From: Dichetophora obliterata
Lineage: Eukaryota > Arthropoda > Insecta > Diptera > Sciomyzidae
Assembly: GCA_963920525.1 (NCBI GenBank)
Contig: OY986435.1
Coordinates: 172,399,827 to 172,463,826 of the forward strand
DNA: 64,000 bases
Direction of reading: 5' to 3'
The translations under genes were made by a program, and so were the position numbers. Below the pieces are notes generated by a model. The model was not told the DNA's origin. It saw only the letters and a program-made list of their open reading frames with translations, and searched no databases. Of this stretch, positions 34,601 to 45,087 are shown in pieces; position 1 is the first letter of the stretch, and every line of letters starts with the position of its first letter.

Positions 34601-35027
34601 GGGAGGTAAAAGGGGGTGTGCCATTGCCCCTTAAACCATCTCGTACTCAAAGCAAAGCGTACTTACAAAATTTGAGCTCAATCGGACAAATGGTTTCGAA
34701 GTATTTTCATATTTTCTTTAAAGTAGGCGTAGATGAATTGTGACTACGCCCATTTTTTCAAAGTTAATTATAGTTATCATACGAACTTATTTACCAAATT
34801 TTAATTTCATACGACCAAAACCGTCTTAAATACAGCATTTTTATTGATTTGTGGGCGACAAAAGGGGGTGTGGTACAAAACCTGCAAAGATACACACATG
34901 CAATTTCTTATGTGCACCCTCCACACAGACCCCAATCACCCCTGAAAATTTCATTGAAATCGGGCAAGCCTTCTAGGAGGAGTATGCGAATAGGAAGTTT
35001 TGCCACTTAATTTTATATATATAGATA

Positions 35028-35866
35028 TCAAAACAGTGGGCGCAAAAGTGGGCGTGGTCAATTTTTCTTTCAGTAAACACTTAAATTGGATTACTACGAA
35101 CATTTGAAAAAAAAATTATCCAAATCGGTCCAGCCGTTTTCCGATTTTAGATAAATTGAAAAAAGTGGGCGCAAAAGTGGGCGTGGTCAATTTTTCTTTC
35201 CGACAAAACTTAAATTGGATTACTATGAACATTAAAAACAAAATTATCCAAATCGGTCCAGCCGTTATCCGATTTTAGATAAATCAAAAAAGTGGGCGCA
35301 AAGTGGGCGTGGTCAATTTTTCTTTCCGTAAAAACCTAAGTTGGACTATTACGAACATTTTAAAAAAAAAATTATCCAAATCGGTTCAGCCGTTCTCAAC
35401 TGATGCAATTACCAACGAACGACATTTGATTTTTATTTATATAGATATCAAAACAGTGGGCGCAAAAGTGGGCGTGGTCAATTTTTCTTTCAGTAAACAC
35501 TTAAATTGGATTACTACGAACATTTGAAAAAAAAATTATCCAAATCGGTCCAGCCGTTTTCCGATTTTAGATAAATTGAAAAAAGTGGGCGCAAAAGTGG
35601 GCGTGGTCAATTTTTCTTTCCGACAAAACTTAAATTGGATTACTATGAACATTAAAAAAAAATTATCCAAATCGGTCCAGCCGTTTTCCGATTTTAGATA
35701 AATCAAAAAAAGTGGGCGCAAAGTGGGCGTGGTCAATTTATCTTTCCGTAGAAACCTAAGTTGGACTATTACGAACATTTAAAAAAAAAAATTATCCAAA
35801 TCGGTTCAGCCGTTCTCAACTGATGCAATTACCAACGAACGACATTTGATTTTTATTTATATAGAT
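35028..35866 (+). repeat. Two head-to-tail ~420-bp modules, each of three ~120-bp units
   Basis: Module 1 (35028-35446) and module 2 (35448-35866) are nearly identical. Each begins ATCAAAACAGTGGGCGCAAA and ends GACATTTGATTTTTATTTAT ATAGAT. Inside each are three units carrying GTGGGCGTGGTCAATTTTTC and AAATCGGTCCAGCCGTT. The joint lies at the TATAGAT terminal microsatellite, which suggests duplication by unequal exchange or repeated end priming. The near identity means the duplication is recent. Confidence 0.9.
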
Positions 35867-36320
35867 AAAAAGGGCAACCCTGTATGTTTATTTCATTTAA
35901 AAAAAATTAAGATTGTATAGGAAAATGAGGAGATTTTGAAATCGAATCCTGCTATAAAATAATTTTTACTTAGTATTTTTCAGTCAATTTGGGACTTTCT
36001 TCTTTCTCACAACTGACATCACATTCACGTGCTCACAAAGATGACGGACATGCGCAAGGAACGAGAATATTTTTCGCTTTTCGTTTAAACCGATGTTTAA
36101 ACTGTCTATAGCATTTCATTTTGAAAATCGTAACACTTTTCCATTTCCATAATGTATTTTTTTATAAAAGCCAAAGTGAAACTAGTTGATATAACAGTTT
36201 TAATTAAGGCAAAATCTTAACGAACACATTTTTATCTCAAAATATAACGCCAGTAAGCGTGTCTAGTAGCATATTCCCAAACAATTTTTTTTGTGGGCTG
36301 GACCACTTTGCTTCTGAGCG

Positions 36321-36877
36321 CCTCATTTTCGATGTGTCGAAAGAAGCAGGCAAGTACCTTGGTTCTTTAAAACGGTGCAAAAAATATTTCACTTCAGCTG
36401 ATCATCCATGATCTCTACCTCTTCAGGTCGAAAATGGAGTACAATTCGCACATTTAGGCAGGGGCTTCAAGATCTTATTTGGAGCTTCTGGATCGAATTC
36501 AACGTAGTGCGATATATTTGATTGGGGTGAAACTATTTCATCCTCTCTGAACTCTCTTGATCCTCGACGTAATGTTGGCTGCCTCAGCCTTCTGTATAGG
36601 TACTACCTTGGGAAGTGTTCAAGGGAGATTCATGGCTTGACGCCACCAACTCGTGTGCTTCCCAGGTCCACTTGGGCAGCTGTCCAAGCCCACCACCCCT
36701 TTACCATTGCCTCGATGTCTAACAGAACTTCACATTACCGAGACAATTCGTTTTTTAGCCGCACGGTAAAGGTGTGGAATAGTCTCCCTGCGAGCGTGTT
36801 TCCAGTCAGTTTTGAGCTGTACAAATTTAAAACAAATCTTCACCGACACTTTTCCATCTATCCACCCTCCAACTAAC
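36321..36877 (+). pseudogene. Non-LTR 1 ORF2 C-terminus
   Basis: After early frameshifts (FDVSKEAGKYLGSLKRCKKYFT, then VENGVQFAHL) a clean frame from about 36550 encodes LDPRRNVGCLSLLYRYYLGKC, SREIHGLTPPTRVLPRST, RTSHYRDNSFFSRTVKVWN, SLPASVFPVSFELYKFKTNL and stops at 36874-36876. This is the conserved post-reverse-transcriptase tail of this type of insect non-LTR element. It is followed by a 60-bp 3' untranslated region and an A-run. Confidence 0.82.
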
Positions 36878-37089
36878 TATCACCCATCTTTCGAATCAGC
36901 ACAATGCTTACACGTTTATAGGGGCGTTGGTTTAGTCAAAAAAAAAAACGTTGACGTCCAGTTTTGATCTCTGCATCAGCTCCTATTGTACATAAAACTT
37001 GAGCTAATTTTTTACTAATCTGACCAATAGAAAATATATATTTTTTTTGGTATATTTCTATATCGTGAATTTTTTAGTTGCAAACTTAA

Positions 37090-38623
37090 GGGTGGTTTTA
37101 GGCAAAAGCTTTTGAAATTAAGACATTTTTTAGAAGAAGTTCTCAAAAAAAGTATTATATAGACAATAATTTCCATTTGCATGTTAATTTTACATCATCA
37201 TTTTTTTCTTGTGACATAAGTTTGTATATATATGCCCACTGAACCATATGTGAAGTGATAGTTTTGAGTACGTTTTCGGGTAGACATTTTTTTTTTTGTG
37301 AATTTTGTTTTTTGCTTAATTTGTATGATCAATTATATTTCTAGAGAATATAAAATTCGTGAAATTTTTTTACGTAATTAACAAATTTTTTAATTTTTTT
37401 GAGCCTAAAAACAAACATTTTGTTCTTATTTTATCAGGAAACAATTACTATTATAAAAGAACCATTTTTTATTCAAGAAAAAGTTCAAAAATTAATAATA
37501 AATGTTGTTTTTTCACATTCTAATGAGCGACGGTCCTGGATAAATTACAACTTAATATATTCAAGTAAAGCATATTATCAATACGATAAGATAATTTATG
37601 ATTGAAAAAGTTTCATTTGTGAGTGCCGGAAGTGGTTTTCTTTGGTTCGTTTATTAACCCGTTTTCGAACAAAAAAGATTTGCTTTTAAGAGGCATTTTA
37701 GTCCGATGAATGAGTCCAAAAGGGTTTATTTCTAAGTCCCAAAAATGAACTTTTCTACCCGAAAAGGTTCATAAATTAATTTAAAAAAGATAGTTTTGGT
37801 TTACTGGATATATTCATAAGCAATAATCGCTTAAGTCGACTTAATACAGAACTTGAACTTTAGACAGTTTTTGATGTAGATATGTTCCACGCATATAGCT
37901 TTATAAACACACAAAATCTGGAGCTTCTAGCATGACACTAGCCAAAATTATGACACAAAAACAAAAGACTCTTTTATGTAACTTATATGGCGATTGAAAA
38001 CTTTGAAGCAAGATTTCTCGAAACTTTGAAATCAGACTTAGCTATTATCGCTTATCGACACAGACATAAAGACGACGCTGAAGTTGGTGTGCTTAAAAAA
38101 AGGTGAAAATCGGGCCACATCTATAGTTTGGCTCCAGATCGTCTGAAAAAAAAAACAAAATACCTTCGAAAGTAGACCCTTGAATACACATCATTTACCA
38201 AAATGGAGTAGAAATATGAAAAATTTAAAAAATTATGCGTGCAAACATAAATCAAAAAATTTACGTTAATTTTGACCATATTGTTTCGTGTAGAAACTAA
38301 ATAAATTATCCCAAGACGCTAATTTTGGTAAATGATGTGTAGAATTGCATTATAAATAATTTAAAATACAAAATTTTAAAATCGGTCGATTAGTTTGATT
38401 GCTGTAGTGCGGCCCGTTTTGAAAAAGTACGTTTTGTGAAAAACGCGTTTAAAGTTACTCTGGTTATTTAAAATTACTCTGGCGCTCCGGGTTTGAAGCG
38501 CTGTAGAATCTGTATTATATGTGGGATTGATTTGAAATTGCATACTCTTGAATAGTTTTACAACAATTCACAATTCAACAAAAAAAATTCAATTTTCAAA
38601 AAATTGTTAGTCTAAAACCTCCC
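37090..38623. mobile_element. TTAA-flanked element T1, copy A
   Basis: The ends GGGTGGTTTTAGGC (37090) and, inverted, GGGAGGTTTTAGAC (ending 38623) are bounded by TTAA on both sides (37086-37089 and 38624-38627), as in piggyBac-type insertions. A relative is found at 56353-59003: the left ~80 bp, an ATTTGCATGTTAATTTTACA phrase, and the right ~190 bp (TTTAAAGTTACTCTGG, GAAGCGCTGTAGAATCTG) all match. No transposase. It contains another repeat at 37235-37812. Confidence 0.65.
37235..37812 (+). repeat. Interspersed repeat R-FRG, copy 1
   Basis: It shares with 45088-46075, in order: TTTTGAGTACGTTTTCGGGT, TTTGTATGATCAA, AAAGAACCATTTTTTATTCA, TGATTGAAAAAGTT, TTAAC(C/T)CGTTTTCGAACAAA, AAGAGGCATTTTAGTC and AAGATAGTTTTGGTT. 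The outer edges CACTGAACCA and, inverted, CCAGTAAACCA may be degenerate terminal repeats. No protein domain seen. Confidence 0.65.
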
Positions 38624-38914
38624 TTAATGACTTTAAGGTCAAGCAGACGGAACCTTCCCAAAAAAACTGTCCATTAAATCAACTCCCCCATGTGCTTGTT
38701 CAATTCATGGACATTTTGTTCGCCAGAAATTTCTACGGTCACTTTTTTTGATTTATCATATCTAGTGGCACTAACCATAGGTGTTGACTCAACATAGGTA
38801 GGTTAAAGTGCCACAATTTTGTTATCTTTCCAGGTAACAAAAGCCATCATCTCAATACCATCAAATGAAGATGTTCTTTCTTCATGACTTTCTCTTGAAA
38901 CTGCCTGACTTATA

Positions 38915-39196
38915 GCCGATACACATTGACTGCGACTAGCGAAGATGTATTTTTTGAAGACGGCACGACAAAGGGAGAACACGACCACAATTGTTGCTGC
39001 CGCAGACTTCGATCTATTTCTAATTTGATAGACGACAAGAGCGAACATAGCAGAGTTTGTTTATTTTTTGCATGAAATACAGATTGTCGCTGTTGCGTTC
39101 ATTATAATCAAGTCGTCGAGAATACTGCGACATTTCTCTCTGACGGCAAGTTTTCGTTTTGTCGGTGAACGACTGCTGCAGTCAATGTGTATCGGC
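38915..39196. mobile_element. MITE family M-GCC, copy 2
   Basis: The ends GCCGATACACATTGACTGC and the inverted right end match at every one of these positions, with TA immediately outside (38913-38914, 39197-39198). 282 bp, no gene; the minus-strand frame here (38803-39048) has no domain. TA flanks suggest a Tc1/mariner-type source. Confidence 0.82.
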
Positions 39197-39228
39197 TATT
39201 ACTCCTTTTTTAAATAAACTCGTTTTTT

Positions 39229-39290
39229 TCCAAGTAAGTTTGAAGAAGGCAACAACAACAACTCTGCATAGAGTCAATCACAGAGAATTC
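39229..39290 (+). repeat. Fragment of foldback family FB-A
   Basis: AAGTAAGTTTGAAGAAGGCA followed by ACAACAACAACTCTGCATAG and AGTCAATCACAGA matches one arm of the family. It stops abruptly, and no second arm was seen. Confidence 0.7.
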
Positions 39291-39702
39291 CTTGTTTGGG
39301 AATTAACAAAAAAAAATTAACCAGAGGCAATGACGTATAAAATTTATCAAACTAGAAATGTATTTTTGATATCTTGGCACACCTCAAAGCAAACGAATTA
39401 TTTCATTCCCTGCGGCTCCTATATCAGGTTCTCCTTTAAGTCTCTCTGTATTGTCCTGACCTAGATACAGTTTGAATGTATCTAAAAATCTAGAATAATA
39501 TTGAATGTATAAAATTTAAAGGCCCATTTATGGGGCTTATCTGCATGGCCTACAAGATTGTGAACCAAAAGCACAGACATGAACAGTAATATTCTAAAGA
39601 CCTTTTTGATATCTGATGCTGTATAAATAATTTTTTTTAATTTTAGATAGAATCTTTTTACATTCTACATAAATTAGTTTGAGCTGCAACTTCCTGCATA
39701 AA

Positions 39703-39998
39703 ATCACAGAGACTATAATATACAGAGGTCCCAGTTCGACTTCGAATGCTCTTCAAACTTTCGTTGTACAACGTTCGGAGGGTAGAAGAAAAAAATAAAA
39801 ATAATTATGCTTTGTCTCAGCGTTCATTTTGACGCTGGCTATACCTTTCTAAAGGTGCGCAAGAAACAACTGCTGAGGCGAAAAGCATTATTTTTAATAA
39901 TAAAAAATAAAGTTTGTTCCTTTATCCTCCTGAGGCTTGCACAATGTAAATTGAGTGAACTTCGAACTGAGACCTCTGTATAATATAGTCTCTGTGAT
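39703..39998. mobile_element. MITE with long ATCACAGAGACTATA ends
   Basis: Inverted repeats of about 45 bp at both ends: ATCACAGAGACTATAATATA at the left and, inverted, ATCACAGAGACTATATTATA at the right, both followed by CAGAGGTC(C/T)CAGTTCGA. Flanking TAAAA on each side may be a target duplication. 296 bp, no coding capacity; a mid-element GCTGAGGCGAAAAGCATTAT is partly mirrored on the other half. Confidence 0.82.
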
Positions 39999-40348
39999 AA
40001 AATTTCATCAAGAAAAGTATTTAAAACATTAGTAAGACGTTTTAAGCTAAGATATTTCAGAAGTAAAAGCAGAACTGCCTAAGAAAATAATTTTGTCCTC
40101 GTGAATGTCCATTCTTTTTTTTTGTCCTATGTATCCAATAATTACATAGGAATTAAAAAATATTACCACCAGAAACTCTGCCTTGGCAACAAGAGGTAGA
40201 TAGATCTTCATCATTTTCTGCCTGACCATCTTCATTATCATTTTCATCATCTAATAGACTTAAAAGTTCATCTCTAGTATAGTGTGGATTTAGTGGGCCA
40301 TCATTATCATTTTGCAGTCTGTCTAATATGTCTATGTCTATGTCTATG

Positions 40349-40352
<4 letters not shown>

Positions 40353-40379
<27 letters not shown>
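40353..40379 (+). repeat. TC dinucleotide microsatellite
   Basis: About thirteen CT repeats following an imperfect TGTCTA repeat (40324-40348). Confidence 0.95.
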
Positions 40380-40382
<3 letters not shown>

Positions 40383-40934
40383 AAATTGTTCTACAACAGC
40401 AAAAAAAAACACAAGTAAAATTTCATGAACCAACATTTCTCCTTAGCTCAATAATGATGATTCTGCATTAAGATGGAAATTTATATCATACCTACCGAAT
40501 TAACAATATTTATGATCAATTTTTCATATATCACCAACTTCCAAAGACAAAAATATCAAAATACTTAATATTTTTATGCACTTTTACAACAAAATAAGCA
40601 AACTTGAGGTTACTAACTAAATTTTGATAGACATGTGCTAGTCGACGTTTGTGTTTTCTTTAACTATACTTTCATTCCGTTTCATCCATATGTGTTTGAA
40701 GAAGTTGCCAGACGCAAAAAATCCTCACAACTAAATGGTTTTGTGCAGATTTTTTTTTGCTTGTTTGATGACAATTTCCATCACAATGCACTGAAGGGTT
40801 AAGGTTGTTCAAAACAAAACAAATTCATGTCTTAAATTAGTAGTATGTGCACTACTATTAATTTGACCGCAGCTTTATATACTAAAGAGCTGCACGGATG
40901 TATTTGTAACAATATAATAATTTTGCGTGCTTCT

Positions 40935-41890
40935 AATGTGGTCGCTATTAAGGGAAATGAGTTCTTTTGAACGTTTAAAGGGAAAGTTTGGGCCATATTT
41001 GCCGCGTTATGTTACAATCGTTTCACGTTAACCATCTCTTGTTGGCCTCATTACGGGGTAGCTCATGTGTACGAAGTTTGCAAGAGCTAAGAGGAATACC
41101 GAGTCTATTCTTATCTGTAGAAAATTGTCTGGTAGTGCCTGTGCGAGCGAGTTCAACTGCTTTGCAGATGCCTAGGAAATCTTTATGTCCGTGAATCCAG
41201 CATAGAAAGATCCTGAGCGGCTTTGCCATCTCATTTAGAGATTTGCAGCAGTTGAGAAATGTTTCAGATGTTATTTTAACAGTTTCTAGGACTTTCAAAG
41301 CGGCTTGACTATCAGATAGTATGCATTTATCCATAGAAAATATCTCATTTTCCTGAAGCCAAGTTATCTCTTCATGTATTGCAGCGACTTTAGCTTGGAA
41401 TACGCTGCAATGGTCAGGCAGCCTGAAGGCTATATTAATATTTAATGTTTTAGAGTAGACTCTTCCACCTACTTTACCATCTAATTTTGATCCATCTGTG
41501 AAGATCCGATGTTATTTTTACTCAAACTTTCCTAGTTCCCACTCTTCTCGAGAGGGAATGGATACATCGAACTTAATATCAAAGGATAGTTTTTGTGTGA
41601 TATAGTCGATGAACCTGGGTATAGGAGGAAGAAATTTCATAATGCAAGAGTGTCCCATCGTACCTTCTTTCCACTAGGAGGTGGCATCAAGGCGGATGGC
41701 TATATTAGCTGCCATCTGTTTAGCTAGTATATCAAGTGGTGTAAGGTGGAGTATAATGTCCAATGCGTCTGTCGGAGTGGTTCTTAGTGGTTCTCCACTG
41801 ATGCACAGTTCAGCTGATCTCTCAACTTTACGAAGAATGTTAAAGTGAGTCTGTTGTCGACTGCTTACCACCAGTTCTTTATCCGACTTT
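40935..41890 (-). pseudogene. Non-LTR retrotransposon fragment with RNase H domain
   Basis: Minus-strand relic. From right to left: a post-reverse-transcriptase segment (VERSAELCISGEPLRTTPTD, PLDILAKQMAANIAIRL, RFIDYITQKLSFDI, SIPSREEWE), then an RNase H domain that would degrade the RNA of the RNA/DNA hybrid: FTDGSK (first acid), FQAKVAAI (the usual glutamate is K), LSDSQAALKVL (third acid) and WIHGHKDFLG followed by AVELAR, where the usual aspartate is V. Then RQIWP near the end. RNase H after the reverse transcriptase points to the I/R1/Loa group. Two catalytic acids are lost and there are several stops. Confidence 0.8.
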
Positions 41891-42432
41891 GTTAAAATTA
41901 TACGTATTAAAGACGTGGTCTAATAATTCGAGGATAGGTGAGAAATTTATTTTTCATGTCAAAAAGGACAAAGTGGGTGTCAAAAATGTGGTTAAAAATC
42001 CAATGTAGCTTTATTCAACTAAAAGTGATTTGCGTATTTGATTTTGAAAGAAAATGCATTATTTTTAAACAAAACAACCATCTGTCAATATCTTTTAAAG
42101 TCGGGGTCGTACGCATAATTTTCATGGCTAAAAATTAGTAAGATTTTCGATGCCTAATAATATATGCGCTTCAGGTTTAACTTAAAGCATTTTGATATTG
42201 TTTTTATTTATTGTTTGTTGTATAAAAAATAGTTTGGTAGTAAAAAACAATTATAATTTCGATAGCAACAATATATTGGCAGATTTTGTTTTTGAAAAAC
42301 TATAGAAATAAAATAAAAAAATCTTTTCAATTTATTTATTCATCAAATACTTGCTGAAGTCATTGTGTTTCAAATTCTACTCGTTTTATCCGATTTACTT
42401 GTTTGAGCAAACCAAATAAATTGAGTTTTTAA

Positions 42433-42959
42433 CCTATTAAAGACTGCTCATAGATTACGCCGTACGATTTTTTTCAAAATTTATCAGGAAGCTTATATAG
42501 GCCATAGAAGTTGTTTTGCCAAATTTCAGGTTTGTAACTGTCACCGTATTTGAGATCTGCATTGGATATTTAAATATCCAATCGGCTAATCCGGGTTCTT
42601 GGTGTTCAAAAAATTTGCATATATGGCAACATTCTTTTGTCATAATGAACACCTGATAAATAGAGGATACTAGAGGCAAACTGACCACGAATTTTTCCCT
42701 CGATCTTTCCATTTTCTAATTTTCTACATAGCTTTATGTATGGATTTTGTCATTTTTGAAAATCACACATCTTCGATCTCGAAAAGGAACATTTAATTGT
42801 ATGAATTTCGTTTTACATTGTAAAGACAATAAATAGTTTAATTTTTCCGTAATGTTTTAAGAAAAAAATTATTTTGATATCTCCTACCACTTTCGAGATA
42901 TGGCCTTTTTCGTAAACACTGTTTTATGGGTATTTAAATACCCATTAGTCATTAATGGG
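42433..42959. mobile_element. TTAA-flanked MITE 3
   Basis: TTAA at 42429-42432 and 42960-42963 encloses inverted ends CCTATTAAAGACT and CCCATTAATGACT. The inverted homology continues outward through the TTAA (GAGTTTT on each side), which is unusual. Inside are two exact palindromes, TTGGATATTTAAATATCCAA (42563-42582) and GGGTATTTAAATACCC (42929-42944). No transposase. Confidence 0.6.
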
Positions 42960-42999
42960 TTAAAAACTCGATTGAGTAAAAACAAATATGTAGTTAGAT

Positions 43000-44833
43000 C
43001 AAACGAATGTAGTCGAGTAAATGCTTTTTATGAGAAGATATTCTGTTGTATTCGTTCTGTTGTGAACGAATGGAGTAAATAGAGTACAAGTAATTAGGAT
43101 ACTTGGTTTCTCTTACTGTTTCGAATGTATTCATGCAGCTCTTTAGTATGTACTTTTCTATATCTGATATGCCTTTCTATAATTGTTACAAACGGCATGA
43201 CAAAATTAATATATCTCTTACGCAGTTTGCGTATAAAAATCTTAAAATATTCAATATTCTATACAATCTAACAACTTATGTTTTGTATGAAACAACGCCC
43301 ACTTTTTCTTGTTTGTTTACAACAGTTTTGAATATGTATACAATATTTTTGTAAGCTTCATCATCCGCGCTCTCAACCAATTAGAAATGCTTATAATTGA
43401 ACACGAATTTTTTTTTATGTTCATTCAAAATTGAGTAACCCGAAATTATTTAATATGAGCTACTTCGAAAAAGGAAATAACATCAAAAATATGCACACAA
43501 TTAGCTACATATTTTGAAATACATACTACTTAAAAATCAAAGCAAGCATAAAACGACGACGTTGTGGTCAATACAAATAAAATGGAATTTCGTCAAAATC
43601 ATGGTCAGCCAATAAGCCAGGCGGCAGCCGGCCAGCCAGCAACAAGCAAGCAACAGGTGAAATTTTTGAATGGCACTCGACGATTGTGTGGACGCATAAA
43701 AATGCAATTTACGCAAACGTTTAGCTTTGATGGCACAAGGCGAGTATTTAAAACAGTTTAAAGAAGGAAGATGCGGCAGAGGCAGAATGAAAATAGAGAG
43801 AAAGAACAAAATGAAGAAAAGTTGCGTATAGATAGCGTATAAAACAAAAAAAAATTTGCAGATACACAAAGTAACATAAAAATAGCAACATATTTAATAA
43901 TAAAATATTTCTGGAGAACTAGCTGTTGCTGGCATTATTAAAAAACACAACGACAATTTAAATGAACTACTGGGGTGAGCAGGCGCATGTGTGTTTGTGG
44001 AAATAGAACAATTTTAATTTCATGCTAGTAATTTATAGCTAAAGCATGTTTCAACTCATGCTTCATGAAATATAAACAAAATCTGATGCACACACCCTGA
44101 AGTAAATTATCCTGTTTATTGTACTATTGTCCCTGAGTAATGTTACTGAACATTACGCTGTAGATTACAAAAAAAAAATTAAAAAGAAAATGTCCACTTG
44201 CATGTCTGACACTCATTAAAAAACTCACTTTTGGCTCATGCAATAAAGCACTAATGTCCGTCGATACAGGCGCCTTAAACTCAACACATTATTTTTAAAG
44301 CCAAAGCTTAATTCACAATATATGTCCGTAGTGCCGCATGGTTACCAGATAATTGCAGCAAATAAAATTACATTAGCTGCGTCAAAGGGTAGTTTATGGC
44401 TCACTCACCAAACTAACTAGCTGTTGAATTGCTCATGGAGTATTGCTATTGTGTGGTAGCAGGTTGCTCCTGTGTGAAGACAGACATGTTCTATTTTATG
44501 CAGGCTTCTGGGTTGGTCATTTTGCAGCTTTAAAAATGTATAGAATTTCAAGCCCGCATTTTTTTTTATTTTTTCACCCGTTCAGTGAGGTTGAATCGAT
44601 GAAAAAACTAGTAAGGAACTATCAGTAATTAAATTTATTCGAAGTACTAAATGTTTTATTATTTTGATGACGTCACTTTTATAAGGCGTGGTTTTTATCC
44701 AAATATTTCACATTTGAAACTCAGTCTTATTTTGTACTTAAGCTTATGTGTAAAATATCAAGTTTAGGTGAAGTTCTCATGAAACCGATAAAAAAACTTA
44801 ATTATTATCGTCACGTAACAGTGAAATTGCTGT
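43000..44833. other. No gene recognised
   Basis: Somewhat less AT-rich DNA near 43560-43800 includes a frame starting MVNTNKMEFRQNHGQPISQ that ends near a GT splice-donor-like site (CAACAG|GTGAAA), but there is no domain match and a stop follows soon. Otherwise nothing is identifiable. Confidence 0.4.
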
Positions 44834-44850
44834 GTGTGTAAGCGTGTAAC

Positions 44851-44947
44851 TCTCTCTCTCTCTCTCTCTCTCACACTCTCTTTCACTCTCTCTCACACAC
44901 ACACTCTCTATCTCTCTCTCACACACACTCTCTATCTCACACTCACA

Positions 44948-44978
<31 letters not shown>

Positions 44979-45005
44979 ACACTCTCTCACTCTCTCTCTC
45001 TCTCG
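44851..45005 (+). repeat. Compound TC/CA microsatellite
   Basis: About 155 bp of CTCTCT runs broken by CACACA and CTAT. The open frame through it, a leucine/serine/histidine repeat, is an artefact. Confidence 0.95.
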
Positions 45006-45087
45006 TTGTGTGTCTTTGTAGAGATTTTGTTAAAACGAATTTATTCCCACGGAAACATTTGTGAAGGTTTTGCGTAAAGCAAATTTA

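Larger units (their letters stand above)
33182..35866 (+). repeat. Retroelement-like repeat inside the rosa 3' part
   Basis: This begins CTAGCTGAAACCCGGCG, a start phrase I recall from common insect interspersed repeats, and has three parts: a tandem array (33182-34600), a unique tail ending TTTTATATATATAGAT (34601-35027), and a duplicated 3' module (35028-35866). Phrases such as ATCGGACAAATGGTTTCGAA and ATCGGTCCAGCCGTT and the TATAGAT terminal microsatellite resemble 3' ends of RTE-like retroelements or Helitron-type repeats. I cannot decide between these. Confidence 0.65.
31896..35882 (+). mobile_element. rosa-type (DD41D) mariner-like transposon, with internal repeat insertion
   Basis: Terminal repeats CAGGGTAGCCCTTATTCG (31896) and, inverted, CAGGGTTGCCCTTTTTAT (ending 35882), each flanked by TA (31894-31895, 35883-35884). 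Without the 2.7-kb repeat insertion (33182-35866), the element would be about 1.3 kb, a normal size for the family. The insertion lies between the transposase stop and the right end. Confidence 0.88.
31349..36320. mobile_element. TIR element inserted in non-LTR 1, itself hosting rosa
   Basis: The left end GAGGTGCTCAGAAGC... (31349-31380) and right end (36291-36320) are inverted copies sharing GCTCAGAAGCAAAGTGGTCC and then CCACA. Its own sequence is about 1 kb (31349-31895 plus 35883-36320) with no coding capacity. The precise edge is uncertain because the host reverse-transcriptase frame is degraded at the junction. The rosa-type transposon occupies the middle. Confidence 0.75.
30147..36946 (+). 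mobile_element. Non-LTR retrotransposon 1, hosting nested insertions
   Basis: The outermost layer of a nest. Its reverse-transcriptase pieces are collinear on the plus strand: 30147-30490, 31117-31348 and 36321-36877. They are followed by a 3' untranslated region and an A-run (36938-36947). Between the pieces lie an insertion at about 30491-31116 and a TIR element at 31349-36320. A 5'-truncated copy of its 3' end occurs at 54040-54166 (minus). Confidence 0.8.

Noticed and set aside
40786..40802. Lone piggyBac-type end (TGCACTGAAGGG before TTAA)
   Set aside because: No matching second end was found within reach.
44834..45064. Open frame of 76 codons, plus strand
   Set aside because: It is a translation of a TC/CA microsatellite.
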